Source: a virus
Direction: 5' to 3' (one strand)
IMG/VR virus record: IMGVR_UViG_3300023223_001476
Span: 1 to 44,378 of that record
DNA: 44,378 nt
The notes beneath the pieces are model-generated. The model searched no databases and was not told the origin of the DNA. It saw only the letters and a list, made by a program, of their open reading frames with translations. The first letter of the stretch is position 1, and each line of letters begins with the position of its first letter. Below are positions 31,339 through 40,005 of this stretch, one piece after another. Both the position numbers and the translations under genes were made by a program.

Positions 31339-31647
31339 ATGCTCAATAAATTAGTTGTCATCCAAAAAGGCGAATCATTGCCGTTCAAATTTGATAGAGG
31401 GGGAGCGCCCATTGAGGGTTGGGTTTGTGTGATCAAGGTAAAACAAAGGCCCGACGATGTGGCGATTATTGAAAGAACAATAAGCGCTGATGACGATCAA
31501 GGGTTTACCGGTTTTCTTACCAGCACCGAAACAAATTTGCTGCAAGAGGGATTATGGTATTTGACTGGAATTTTGACTGAGGCGAAAACAGATGAATTGG
31601 AAGAAATTCCTATCCGGTTCAGGATCACTAAAACGTGGTCATCATAA
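31339..31647 (+). CDS. BppU-like domain protein, paralogue of the adhesin N-terminus
   Basis: This is a 102-residue protein with 'MLNKLVVIQKGESLPFKFDR', 'KQRPDDVAIIERTI' and 'DELEEIPIRFRITKTW'. It aligns along its whole length with residues 1-102 of the protein at 2458-4692. As a free domain it may occupy the same docking site on the tail, or cap it. The ribosome site is weak. Confidence 0.75.
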   Translation: MLNKLVVIQKGESLPFKFDRGGAPIEGWVCVIKVKQRPDDVAIIERTISADDDQGFTGFLTSTETNLLQEGLWYLTGILTEAKTDELEEIPIRFRITKTWSS

Positions 31648-31818
31648 ATGATTAATCCTCAACAACCTATGAAGAAAACTGTTTTTTCATTTACCTATTT
31701 GAAGGAAGAGAAAATTTCCAAGCAAACAAAGCCAATAATTATTCATTATCACGTTTCAAGATTGAGCGTTGGGCCTGATAACAAAATTATTGCGGTGATA
31801 ACTCAAAGCTGGAATTGA
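31648..31818 (+). CDS. Small hypothetical protein (56 aa)
   Basis: The product starts MINPQQPMKKTVFSFTYLKE at the base after the upstream stop and contains two beta-strand-like segments ('PIIIHYHVSRLSV', 'NKIIAVITQSWN'). Likely translationally coupled. Unrecognised. Confidence 0.6.
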   Translation: MINPQQPMKKTVFSFTYLKEEKISKQTKPIIIHYHVSRLSVGPDNKIIAVITQSWN

Positions 31819-31830
31819 AAGGAACCATTT

Positions 31831-31998
31831 ATGCCACTCATTAAACCAGGAAAACGCGCATCCAAGAAAAGGAAACAAAGAGCAGCTTCTGCGAATATTG
31901 CGACAGAAATTAGGAGTGGTCGCCCCAGGAAACAGGCGATAGCAATTGGTTTGAGTGTTGCAGGTTTGGGCAGAAAGAAAAGGAAGAGAAAGGCATAG
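31831..31998 (+). CDS. DUF6496-like small basic protein
   Basis: This is a 55-residue product, very basic: MPLIKPGKRASKKRKQRAAS, 'NIATEIRSGRPRKQAIAIGL' and a KKRKRKA end. The 'NIATEI..G.P.KQAIAI' core is common in small phage and plasmid proteins of the DUF6496 kind; nucleic-acid binding is likely. AAAGGAACC lies before the ATG. Confidence 0.7.
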   Translation: MPLIKPGKRASKKRKQRAASANIATEIRSGRPRKQAIAIGLSVAGLGRKKRKRKA

Positions 31999-32097
31999 AT
32001 ATTACCTCCCTCCCTCCTTAGGGATTGAGTGCGGGGGGTTAGCTTTTGGTTCGCGGCTTTCTCCCCGTATTATTTTTCAACATTAAAGGAATGTGAT

Positions 32098-32409
32098 ATG
32101 ACGCAACAAAAAAGAGTTCTTGAATCTCTTCAGCTAACAGAGTCGGGAACTGGTTATGTAATTAATTCGATGCTTTACCCTGATCTTGATCCTGAGGGAA
32201 TTATCTTTAACCCCATTGTGACCATTACCAGTGTGTTTCCCAACGGTGGTATTTCTGGTCTGGAGATCATCAAGGGCGGTTCATATACGGAATTAATTGC
32301 CAATACAGTGGACGGAGTTGGTCTTAAACTTTCCGATTCTAATCTTCCTGGGTCAATGGCGACATGTACGACTCATTTAACGCCCAAGAATCCACCTTCA
32401 GACGCTTGA
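32098..32409 (+). CDS. Hypothetical protein, possibly virion-associated
   Basis: This is a 103-residue beta-rich product starting MTQQKRVLESLQLTESGTGY, with 'NPIVTITSVFPNGGISGLEI'. The Gly-rich repeat 'ESGTGYVI' and 'GGISGLEIIKGG' suggests a fibre-like fold. The ATG at 32098 has AAAGGA upstream. In the ~100 bases before it a CGGGG/CCCCG stem followed by a T-rich run could be a weak terminator. Confidence 0.6.
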   Translation: MTQQKRVLESLQLTESGTGYVINSMLYPDLDPEGIIFNPIVTITSVFPNGGISGLEIIKGGSYTELIANTVDGVGLKLSDSNLPGSMATCTTHLTPKNPPSDA

Positions 32410-32441
32410 TATTGTAAACAGCAATGAATCAGCAATAAATT

Positions 32442-32750
32442 ATGCCATTTCAACCAGGTCAATCAGGGAATCCTGACGGAAGAAAGTTAGGTTCCAAAAA
32501 CAAACGAACTTTGAACGGGGAAGAGCTTTGCCTCTCCAGGGATTTCAACTCAATGGTATTTCTTATCGAAGTTGCGCAGGATGAATCTATTGAGATCGGC
32601 TATCGCATTAAGGCAGCGGTTGAGATAAATGGTTGCATGTTCCCCAAGCTTAAAGCCGTTGAACATACTGGCATTGACGGCGATCCTATCCACAATAAAT
32701 ACCTTGTCGAGATTGTAGACGCTCCCAAAAGGGATGAAATAAGCGAATGA
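32442..32750 (+). CDS. DUF5681-like protein, putative small terminase subunit
   Basis: This is a 102-residue product. The start 'FQPGQSGNPDGRKLGSKNKR' is the DUF5681 signature, found in short proteins next to large terminases. A helical C-terminal part follows. It overlaps the large terminase gene by 4 bases. A DNA-recognising small terminase is inferred from this position. Confidence 0.7.
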   Translation: MPFQPGQSGNPDGRKLGSKNKRTLNGEELCLSRDFNSMVFLIEVAQDESIEIGYRIKAAVEINGCMFPKLKAVEHTGIDGDPIHNKYLVEIVDAPKRDEISE

Positions 32751-34201
32751 CAGTATTGGATTACAACCAGGTTAAATGGCAATTACCACGCATGATGGAA
32801 AGGATATTAACCTCACGCGCTCGAATCGTTGTCGTTATTGGAGGCCGAAGTTCGGGTAAGTCTGAAGGGATCGGCAGGATAGTATTGATCAAGGCTGATT
32901 CTGAAGGGGCTGATGTTCTTTGTGGGCGTGAATACCAGAATTCTATTGATGATTCAGTCCACAAGCTATTAAAAGGTTTGATAGATGATCATTGCCTGGT
33001 CGGGGTTGATGTTACTGACAAGAAAATAGACTTTGATAATGGCGCTGAAATCAGATTCAAAGGCTTTGCCAGAAACTCCAGCGCTGTTAGGTCGGCCCAT
33101 TCCTTTAAATATTCCTGGATAGAAGAGGCTCAAGACCTTTCTGAAAACTCCATTGAAGAGTTGCTCCCAACCATTAGAGCGGCAGGCTCTCAATTGCTGT
33201 TCTCTGCCAATCCTATGGCTTCTAACGACCCATTCAGCAAACGTTTCATCACTCCATTCAAGAAACATATTGATCGATATGGTTTCTATGAAGATGAAAT
33301 GCATTTGATTATAAAAATGAACTGGAGGGATAACCCCTGGCATGGCGAACTTGAAACGCAAAGGCTATGGGATAAGGCCCATATGTCGAGGGCTAAATAT
33401 GATCACATTTGGGAGGGTGAATTCAATGACACTGTTGAAGATGCAATTATCCAGGCGGAATGGTTTGACGCGGCTATCGATGCGCATCTAAAGCTTGGCT
33501 TTAAACCACGCGGCGCAATCGTCCTGGCTCATGATCCTTCTGATACTGGACCTGATAACAAAGGCATTTGCCTTAGGCATGGATCGGTAATCCTTGACGT
33601 TCAAGAAAAACCGGACGGAGACGCTAATGAGGGTTGCGATTGGGCGCTTGATTATGCGATTGGACACAACATTGATCTATTCGTGTGGGATTGTGATGGT
33701 TTAGGTGTTTCATTGAAGAGACAGATAGTTGACGCGCTTGAGGGTAAGAGAATTAAATACCAAATGTTCAAAGGCTCTGAGTCTCCCTTGAACCCTGAAC
33801 AATTTTATATGCCTGATGAACGGGTTGGATGGGAAAACTCCCGAAAGAATAAAGATACCTTCCGAAACAAACGCGCTCAATATTATTGGATGCTGCGAGA
33901 CCGTTTCTATAACGCTTACCGCGCTGTAGAAAAGAAGGAATATGTCAACCCTGATGAAATGATAAGTATCTCTTCAGAGATCGATTGCCTCACTCAATTC
34001 CGCTCTGAGATTTGCCGCATTCCCAGAAAAGCCAACGGCAACGGCTTCATTCAGATAATGACAAAGCAGGAAATGAAAACCAGATTGAAAATTGAATCTC
34101 CCAACCTGGCAGACTCCGCAATGATGTGTCTCCATATGCCAGTAATTAGAGAACAGATAGACAACAGACCAATTTATATACCTGATTTAAAAAGGTTGTG
34201 A
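32747..34201 (+). CDS. terL: Terminase large subunit
   Basis: This is a 484-residue protein. The ATPase domain has Walker A 'GGRSSGKS' (residues 32-39) and Walker B 'YSWIEEAQ' (~122-129), and a coupling motif 'LLFSANP'. The RNase-H-like nuclease domain begins 'IVLAHDPSDTGPDNKG' with its metal-binding Asp. It packages DNA into the procapsid, cutting concatemers. The sequence type is close to the PBSX/Terminase_3 group. The gene is followed 1 base later by the portal. Confidence 0.95.
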   Translation: MTVLDYNQVKWQLPRMMERILTSRARIVVVIGGRSSGKSEGIGRIVLIKADSEGADVLCGREYQNSIDDSVHKLLKGLIDDHCLVGVDVTDKKIDFDNGAEIRFKGFARNSSAVRSAHSFKYSWIEEAQDLSENSIEELLPTIRAAGSQLLFSANPMASNDPFSKRFITPFKKHIDRYGFYEDEMHLIIKMNWRDNPWHGELETQRLWDKAHMSRAKYDHIWEGEFNDTVEDAIIQAEWFDAAIDAHLKLGFKPRGAIVLAHDPSDTGPDNKGICLRHGSVILDVQEKPDGDANEGCDWALDYAIGHNIDLFVWDCDGLGVSLKRQIVDALEGKRIKYQMFKGSESPLNPEQFYMPDERVGWENSRKNKDTFRNKRAQYYWMLRDRFYNAYRAVEKKEYVNPDEMISISSEIDCLTQFRSEICRIPRKANGNGFIQIMTKQEMKTRLKIESPNLADSAMMCLHMPVIREQIDNRPIYIPDLKRL

Positions 34202-34202
34202 C

Positions 34203-36308
34203 ATGCCACTATTAAATAATCAATCAGCGGTGGTTCCTTCTATAGCCATTTCTGGTAGTGATCAAGAGAAGCTTGATAATTTCATGAATGAAATAATTAT
34301 TGACGCTGAATTGACTGACGATCAACGCGACAAGGCCAATGAAGATATGCGTTTCGTTGGCGTTACCGGGGGAATGTGGGAGGGATTTCTGAATAGTCAA
34401 TTTCAAGATAGAACCAAGCTTGAGTTTGACATGATATCCAACCATCTCAACAGGTTCATCGGTCAATGGAATCTGAATAGGATCGGCGTTGATTTCAGGG
34501 CGGATGATTCTAAAACCTCTGATGAAGACGCGGATTTGCTCAATGGAATGTATCGCGCTGACTACCTGGACGGTTCAGGGAAGTTGTCTGTCGATAACGC
34601 TGTTGATGAGGTTGCCACTTGCGGGATGGGTCACTTCAAATTGGCCGCTAAGTTTGAAGATGAAGGCGATCCTGAAAATGATTTGCAAAGGATCGAATGG
34701 AGGCCAATCTATAATTCTTTCAATACCGTCTTTTGGGATAGCGCGGCGAAAAGGATAGACAAGAGGGATGCGCGAAGGGTAACGGTACTGACTCAATTCA
34801 CTCCTGATTCATTTGAAACGGCTTATCCAGGCAAAGACCCTGTAAGCGCCTACACGCCTGATACGCGGGAGTTTTTTAACTTTGAATCAGACAGGGTTCA
34901 TATTGTTTACGTTGCCACACGTTATGAAATTATTAAGAAAAAGAAATTTGTTTATAAATACATGAACAGCGTCACCAATCAGATTGAAATCTTTAATGAA
35001 GATGATCATGCCCTTGTTGAAAAGGAATTGAGAGCGGATGAACATAGGAAATTCTTAAATAAACGCAAGGTAACGACTCAGGAGGTTTGGAAATCTGTCT
35101 TTTCTGGAGCGGAAATGCTGGAGAAGAGAGAGAAAATCCCTGGCAAGTGGCTTCCCATTGTCGCGATCTATGGTTATCGATCATATGTTGACGGCGTTGA
35201 ATGGTATTACGGTTTGGTCAGGAAATTAAAGGATGCTGCGCGTCTCTTTAATATGCAAGTGAGTCAATTAGCCGAAAACTCTGCCACTGCGGGTCAAGAA
35301 GTTCCTATCTTTGATCCTGATCAAATGCCTGGACCTATTGCTGACACATGGGCGGATAAGAACAACAAACCTTACCTGTTAGCCAAAGCGTTAAGGGATC
35401 AAGACGGTCAATTGATCCATAGCGGCCCGATTGGTTATTCCCAACCTCCCAGGTTGGACGGTTCCACTGAGAAATTAATGGCGATTGTTCCCGCTTTTAT
35501 TGAATCCGTCACAGGTGGAGCGCCTCAGGAAATAATTGACCCTAAAGTGAGCGGCAAAGCGATCCGCGCGATCCAGAAGAGACAAGACCTCAATACTCAG
35601 GTGATCAACGACAACATTGCGAACTCTATTGCCTGGTCCGGTGAAATCTATCAGTCAATGGCTTCTGAAATATATAACGTCAAGAGAATGATTCGGACGG
35701 TTGGAATGGACGGAACAGATGGTCGCCAGGATTTGTTGAAAATGGTCCTGGATGAAGAGACAGGCAGAATGATTCAGTCTAACAATCTCAGGGGAAAGAA
35801 GTTCAGAGTCTATGCTGACATTGGCCCTCAATACGAAACGATGCGCGAAGAAAAGGTTGAAGACCTTAAAGGCATTATTGAAATGATGGCTACCGTTCCA
35901 GGTGGGGAATCCTATATTCCGCCAATGCTTTCTACCCTGATTGATAATATGGCTGGCCCTGGCATGAAAGCTCTGAAGAAATTGAATAGGCGCAATATGC
36001 TGATGCAGGGCCTTGTGCAACCTGAAACGGATGAAGAGAAAGAATTCATGGCGCAATTGCAGGAACCTCAAGAAGACCCACAGGCGCAGTTGATTGAATC
36101 ATTATCTAAACAAGCTGAATCAGAAGGCGAGAAGTTCCTGGCGGAAGGTCGCAATCTTGATTCTAAATCTATCGACAATGTAGCCTCCGCGCAGAAGAAG
36201 GGCGCTGAAACCAGGAAGATCATTTCTGAGACAGAGAACGCAGAAGAGAATGCGTTGTTTGAAATTCAGAAAGAGAATAGGGAACTGGCGGCTGCGTTGC
36301 CATTTTAA
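34203..36308 (+). CDS. P22-like portal protein
   Basis: This is a 701-residue protein, close to P22 gp1 (725). The N-terminal section ('VTGGMWEGFLNSQFQDR', 'RPIYNSFNTVFWDSAAKRID') and wing region fit P22-type portals, followed by stem/crown parts and a helical C-terminal barrel ending 'QKENRELAAALPF', rich in Glu and Gln. It forms the dodecameric DNA channel. It is directly downstream of the large terminase. Confidence 0.92.
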   Translation: MPLLNNQSAVVPSIAISGSDQEKLDNFMNEIIIDAELTDDQRDKANEDMRFVGVTGGMWEGFLNSQFQDRTKLEFDMISNHLNRFIGQWNLNRIGVDFRADDSKTSDEDADLLNGMYRADYLDGSGKLSVDNAVDEVATCGMGHFKLAAKFEDEGDPENDLQRIEWRPIYNSFNTVFWDSAAKRIDKRDARRVTVLTQFTPDSFETAYPGKDPVSAYTPDTREFFNFESDRVHIVYVATRYEIIKKKKFVYKYMNSVTNQIEIFNEDDHALVEKELRADEHRKFLNKRKVTTQEVWKSVFSGAEMLEKREKIPGKWLPIVAIYGYRSYVDGVEWYYGLVRKLKDAARLFNMQVSQLAENSATAGQEVPIFDPDQMPGPIADTWADKNNKPYLLAKALRDQDGQLIHSGPIGYSQPPRLDGSTEKLMAIVPAFIESVTGGAPQEIIDPKVSGKAIRAIQKRQDLNTQVINDNIANSIAWSGEIYQSMASEIYNVKRMIRTVGMDGTDGRQDLLKMVLDEETGRMIQSNNLRGKKFRVYADIGPQYETMREEKVEDLKGIIEMMATVPGGESYIPPMLSTLIDNMAGPGMKALKKLNRRNMLMQGLVQPETDEEKEFMAQLQEPQEDPQAQLIESLSKQAESEGEKFLAEGRNLDSKSIDNVASAQKKGAETRKIISETENAEENALFEIQKENRELAAALPF

Positions 36309-36317
36309 GGTAAATAT

Positions 36318-36527
36318 ATGAGCGCTTCAGTAAAGATATTCCAAAGCAACAACGCTCCAGATATTGAGAACCAAATCAATAAATGGATCAAGGAACAAAT
36401 GCCTCCAGATATGCGCATCAAGCATTCAGAGACAACCTCCTGCCGGGGAGGGGAAGCTCCGCAAGAATTCCCAATCATTACGGTCTCTTTATGGTACGGC
36501 TCAATACCTCCTGGCAAGGGGAAATAA
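36318..36527 (+). CDS. Small Cse60-like protein (copy 2)
   Basis: This is a 69-residue product with 'VKIFQSNNAPDIENQINKWI', 'RIKHSETTSC' and 'PIITVSLWYG'. It is the paralogue of 29557-29766. It follows the portal gene by 9 bases in the head operon. Such small proteins may be virion or regulatory parts; unknown. Confidence 0.7.
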   Translation: MSASVKIFQSNNAPDIENQINKWIKEQMPPDMRIKHSETTSCRGGEAPQEFPIITVSLWYGSIPPGKGK

Positions 36528-36655
36528 TGTTCCACATGGAACGCAAGAAAAAGTTGACTTTATGTCAATATTGTTTACTATATTTCACGGTTAAGCAGGA
36601 TCGCGCTAACTGTTCATTAAATTATTCAACGGAGTATTCAAATGGGTGTATTTAA
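36527..36655 (+). CDS. Small zinc-ribbon-like protein (42 aa)
   Basis: MFHMERKKKLTLCQYCLLYF continues 'TVKQDRANCSLN'. A CxxC plus a third Cys suggests metal binding. The ATG overlaps the previous stop (TAATG) with AAGGGG upstream, and the frame overlaps the next gene by 14 bases. A longer frame starting inside the previous gene has no ribosome site. Confidence 0.5.
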   Translation: MFHMERKKKLTLCQYCLLYFTVKQDRANCSLNYSTEYSNGCI

Positions 36656-36920
36656 CAGGGACTTCTTAAAAGCAAATGGAAGCGGTAAGCAAAATAAAAG
36701 TAATGGCGGTAATGGCTGGATATATAGATCAGGTGACGCAACTGATCTTATCGCGACACTTCGAGCCGCAGGCTTTTTTGTTCCATTTGCGGAAGGGTTT
36801 GAAGTTGGCGATATCATTACCCTTATTCCAGGTAATGTTAGTAATTCTTATAGTGTGGAGCAAATTACAGTCGTTAATGACACAACGGTGACGCTGGTTG
36901 CTATGACCCTTGCGCCATAA
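36642..36920 (+). CDS. Hypothetical virion-type protein
   Basis: This is a 92-residue product: a Gly/Asn/Lys-rich start, then 'GFFVPFAEGFEVGDIITLIP' and strands to the end 'TVTLVAMTLAP'. ACGGAG precedes the ATG. It is placed between portal and scaffold, where small capsid decoration proteins can occur. Confidence 0.65.
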   Translation: MGVFNRDFLKANGSGKQNKSNGGNGWIYRSGDATDLIATLRAAGFFVPFAEGFEVGDIITLIPGNVSNSYSVEQITVVNDTTVTLVAMTLAP

Positions 36921-36931
36921 AAGGAAAAATT

Positions 36932-36994
36932 ATGTCATCAGATAATGGCGAAAGAAAACCCAAGAAAAAAAAGAAAAAGAAACCGAGAAAATAA
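36932..36994 (+). CDS. Polybasic micropeptide (20 aa)
   Basis: MSSDNGERKPKKKKKKKPRK, preceded by AAAAGGAAA. Eleven of the last thirteen residues are Lys or Arg. It may neutralise packaged DNA or RNA, or be a non-functional open frame; short length limits confidence. Confidence 0.4.
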   Translation: MSSDNGERKPKKKKKKKPRK

Positions 36995-37067
36995 TTATCA
37001 GCTTATCGGAGCGTTAAACCGAGGGGCAGCTTGCCCATACTCTTAATCCCATGAAGAGGTAAATAAA

Positions 37068-38012
37068 ATGGCGGATGAACAAGCGGAAAAAGAACTGGAA
37101 GAAGAGAAACAGCCTGTAGAAGAAAAGGTTGATGTTGAATCCACGGATTCAGAAGAAACCAAAGATGAGGCCGTTGATCAACCTCAAGAGATTGAGGTTA
37201 CCAGGGAAAGATCGGGGTCGCTCCCTAAAGGTAACAGAGGCGGATTAAATAAACGTTTCAATAAGCTTAACGCTCGTAACGCTGAAACAGCTAAAGAAAG
37301 GGATTCGGCAACATCCAAACTTAATATTTCGGAGAAGAAAAACGAAATTCTCCAAATGCAAATCGATCAAATGAAATCAGGCAACAGGCTTTTTTCAAAA
37401 CCCAACCCTGATAACTATGAAGGCGGAAATTATGATTCGGCTTTCGAGAGCGATTCGGCAAAATTCAATATTAGGGAAGAGGTTGCCAAGCAAGTAGAAG
37501 AATCAACCCAGGGGATCAGGGCGCGTCAGGATGCTGATATGGCGGACTCTAATCTAAGGAGACATCAAGAGGCGCATTATAAAAATGCGTATGAACTTGA
37601 GGTAAAAGATTTTGATGAAACCGAAGATAAAGCTTTGGAAATTCTTGGACTTGAAGCGGCGAATGCGATTATCAGTAATTTTAATAAAGACTCGCATTTG
37701 CTTATGTATTTCTTTGGCAAGGAGCAGAACAAGGCGGATGCTGAACATTTTAAGGGCTTATGGGAAACGAATAAAATCCTAGCTGTTGCCGAAATTGGCG
37801 GGATTCTTTCAGAAATGAAAGTCAGTCCTAAAACGGTAACCACTTCAACTACGCCTGATGAAGAAATTGAAGGCGGCTCTCACTCTAAAATTGAATTCCT
37901 TCAGAAGAGATATGAAAAATTGGTCGAGAAGAAAACGCAAAACCCAGGCGATCAATCTATCTATCCCAAGATGATTCAATTGAAAAGGGAGATGCTTAAA
38001 GTTGGAGATTAA
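37068..38012 (+). CDS. Scaffolding protein, P22 gp8-like
   Basis: This is a 314-residue protein (P22 gp8 is 303). The acidic disordered N-terminus (EEEKQPVEEK), coiled coil ('AETAKERDSATSKLNISEKK') and basic helical C-terminus ('EFLQKRYEKLVEKKTQ', 'KMIQLKREMLKVGD') are typical; the basic C-terminal helices bind coat protein in P22. AGAGG precedes the ATG. It is followed 15 bases later by the coat gene. Confidence 0.85.
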   Translation: MADEQAEKELEEEKQPVEEKVDVESTDSEETKDEAVDQPQEIEVTRERSGSLPKGNRGGLNKRFNKLNARNAETAKERDSATSKLNISEKKNEILQMQIDQMKSGNRLFSKPNPDNYEGGNYDSAFESDSAKFNIREEVAKQVEESTQGIRARQDADMADSNLRRHQEAHYKNAYELEVKDFDETEDKALEILGLEAANAIISNFNKDSHLLMYFFGKEQNKADAEHFKGLWETNKILAVAEIGGILSEMKVSPKTVTTSTTPDEEIEGGSHSKIEFLQKRYEKLVEKKTQNPGDQSIYPKMIQLKREMLKVGD

Positions 38013-38027
38013 TAGGAGTAAGCCGAA

Positions 38028-39299
38028 ATGGCTAATCAATTTAATAGAGAAGAAGTAATTCTCTTTGAGCAAGTGTTGATGCAATTCGACACTGATAACA
38101 CAATAGCAAAACAGGCAGCGCGTTTTGTGCAGCCTGGAACAGAGATGCAGAGACAGGGCGATAGAGTTTGGAGACCCTCTCCACAAATTGCCGTAACCGT
38201 TGATGAATTGGATATCACGGGGAAAATCGGAAGCATCACTCAAATGTCGGTTCCCGCCGATTTGACCACAATCGCAAACGTTCCTTGGCAGTTGGACGCT
38301 AAAGAAATGCGAGACCCCCTTTACAGAGACCGCAAAGCAAAGGCCGCTTCTCAAGCCTTGTCTGCAAGGATCAACAGGGAAATGGCATTCAAAATCAGGG
38401 ATCAAGGATCATTAACCGTTCCTGTCCCTAATGCCTTAACTGGCTATAACGACATTTCATTAGCGGATGCGCTGATGATGGAAAATGATATTGTCGGTGA
38501 AAAAACTATGGTTTTGAATCCGCGCGATTATAACCTGATGGGAGGTCAGTTGGCGTTTCGTACACTTATGCCAAGGTCGGTAGAAGCTTTGGACAGTACG
38601 ACTATTGGCCCTATAGCCAATTTCAATACGTTCAAAACTGCATTTGGTCCGACATTGACCGCAGCAAATACAGGGACTGCTTATCAGATCGATACAGCGC
38701 AAAGATTTGTCCCGAAATCAACATTTACAGATGGGAATGCAACAGAGAATCAAGACAATCGTTTTATGATGTTAAACATTAAAACGGGCAATTTTGCTAT
38801 TAAACCTGGCGATAAATTTACCATAGGTTTATTGACAGACGCAATTGACGCCATTTCTCATATCAATAAAGAAACTACAGGGCAGAAAAAAACTTTTACT
38901 GTAGTTACTTCCACTGGCGGTACTGGAGTGCAAACGATAGTAATAGCCCCGCCAATCATTGTCGGTGACGGCACTTCTGATGCCGAAGATGATTATGCGA
39001 ATGTCTCCCAGGAAGCTCTGGACGACGCGGAAATATCCTTTCAGAATGTCAAAACAGTTCAAACAAACCCATTTTTCATTAATGATTCTATCGAAGTATT
39101 TGGTGGTCGATTGGCATTTGATGAAGATATGGCTGGCGTTGCTGTTATGCGGCAAATGACTGATACGGGCATAGAGATTATCTTTGCCAAACAGGGGAAT
39201 GTCATTACAGGGAAATCCACTTATCGATTAACCATTTTCTTTGGGGTTACAAACTTGAACCCTGAAATGAATGGAGTTTTGATAGGCGATCAAAGTTAG
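38028..39299 (+). CDS. Major coat protein, P22 gp5-like (HK97 fold)
   Basis: This is a 423-residue protein (P22 gp5 is 430). The N-terminus fits P22-type coat: 'AKQAARFVQPGTEMQRQGDR', 'WRPSPQIAVTVDELDITGKI', 'MRDPLYRDRKAKAASQALSA', followed by the inserted-domain and A-domain parts ('PTLTAANTGTAYQIDTAQRF') and an end 'FFGVTNLNPEMNGVLI'. It forms the T=7 head with the scaffold. A strong terminator follows. Confidence 0.93.
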   Translation: MANQFNREEVILFEQVLMQFDTDNTIAKQAARFVQPGTEMQRQGDRVWRPSPQIAVTVDELDITGKIGSITQMSVPADLTTIANVPWQLDAKEMRDPLYRDRKAKAASQALSARINREMAFKIRDQGSLTVPVPNALTGYNDISLADALMMENDIVGEKTMVLNPRDYNLMGGQLAFRTLMPRSVEALDSTTIGPIANFNTFKTAFGPTLTAANTGTAYQIDTAQRFVPKSTFTDGNATENQDNRFMMLNIKTGNFAIKPGDKFTIGLLTDAIDAISHINKETTGQKKTFTVVTSTGGTGVQTIVIAPPIIVGDGTSDAEDDYANVSQEALDDAEISFQNVKTVQTNPFFINDSIEVFGGRLAFDEDMAGVAVMRQMTDTGIEIIFAKQGNVITGKSTYRLTIFFGVTNLNPEMNGVLIGDQS

Positions 39300-39316
39300 A
39301 GAACTGCAATCATAAT

Positions 39317-39347
39317 GCTGCCCATCCTTCGGGGTGGGCAGTTATTT
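39317..39347 (+). terminator. Rho-independent terminator after the coat gene
   Basis: GCTGCCCATCC and GGGGTGGGCAG arms with a TTC loop, followed by TTATTTT. Partial termination would raise coat expression relative to the tail genes downstream. Confidence 0.8.
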
Positions 39348-39369
39348 TAACAATTTTATGGAGGCCGTA

Positions 39370-39558
39370 ATGGTTGGAAATCTAGGACCGACATATTTTA
39401 AAGGATATGACCCTGAAGGTAACCCCCAATGGTTTAAGGCAGGAATTCCACCTGGATATACGGGTAAAAAGCCTGAAGGTAAAAAACCCGCAAAACCACC
39501 AGGGAAAGCTCCTGCAACTCCAGTAGCCGAGCCAGTCATACCCAAAAGCTCAAAATGA
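39370..39558 (+). CDS. Small Pro/Lys-rich hypothetical protein
   Basis: This is a 62-residue product starting MVGNLGPTYFKGYDPEGNPQ, with a Pro/Ala/Lys tail. I chose the ATG at 39370 with GGAGG five bases upstream; the frame from 39334 would start within the terminator. It overlaps the gp4-like gene by 4 bases. Confidence 0.7.
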   Translation: MVGNLGPTYFKGYDPEGNPQWFKAGIPPGYTGKKPEGKKPAKPPGKAPATPVAEPVIPKSSK

Positions 39559-40001
39559 GTACAGGGACGGCAATTATTCAGGATGCAATGAAGAAGATAG
39601 GCGCTCATTCGTTGGTCGATCCTGCGACCACTGAGGGCCTTATTGACGGTTTGTCTGTCATGAACTCCATGCTGCATTTATGGCAATCTCAAGGAATCAG
39701 ATTTGAGTTTGTCCCAATTATTACGCCTGGAGAAGATTTGTTTGAGCCGATTGATACGCGCAACGCAATCGTAAATAATTTGGCTATTGAAATGTCTCCC
39801 TTGTTTGATAACGGCGACGATATTGTTAGTCCGCGATTAAAGGCGCTTGCTGATAGCGATTATGAATGGGTAAAAACTTTATATCAGACCTTCACAATTC
39901 CTAACAAGGTTGCGTCTTCTCTGTTACCGCGCGGGGCAGGGAATTCAAAAGGTATTTTCAGAAGAATATTCAACGGTGTCGATGGAACTGTAGGGAATTA
40001 A
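39555..40001 (+). CDS. P22 gp4-like tail accessory factor
   Basis: This is a 148-residue protein (P22 gp4 is 166). It is helical with 'AIIQDAMKKIGAHSL', 'LIDGLSVMNSMLHLWQSQGI' and 'IVNNLAIEMSPLFD', and ends in a basic, Gly-rich tail. This is the adaptor pattern of gp4-type head-to-tail proteins that attach to the portal and seal the head. No muramidase active-site motif can be pointed to. Followed 4 bases later by the gp10-like gene. Confidence 0.85.
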   Translation: MSTGTAIIQDAMKKIGAHSLVDPATTEGLIDGLSVMNSMLHLWQSQGIRFEFVPIITPGEDLFEPIDTRNAIVNNLAIEMSPLFDNGDDIVSPRLKALADSDYEWVKTLYQTFTIPNKVASSLLPRGAGNSKGIFRRIFNGVDGTVGN

Positions 40002-40005
40002 TATC

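Noticed and set aside
34505-34520. Another copy of TCTAAAAC
   Set aside because: It lies inside the portal gene, lacks AUU and flanking helices, and is explained by coding.
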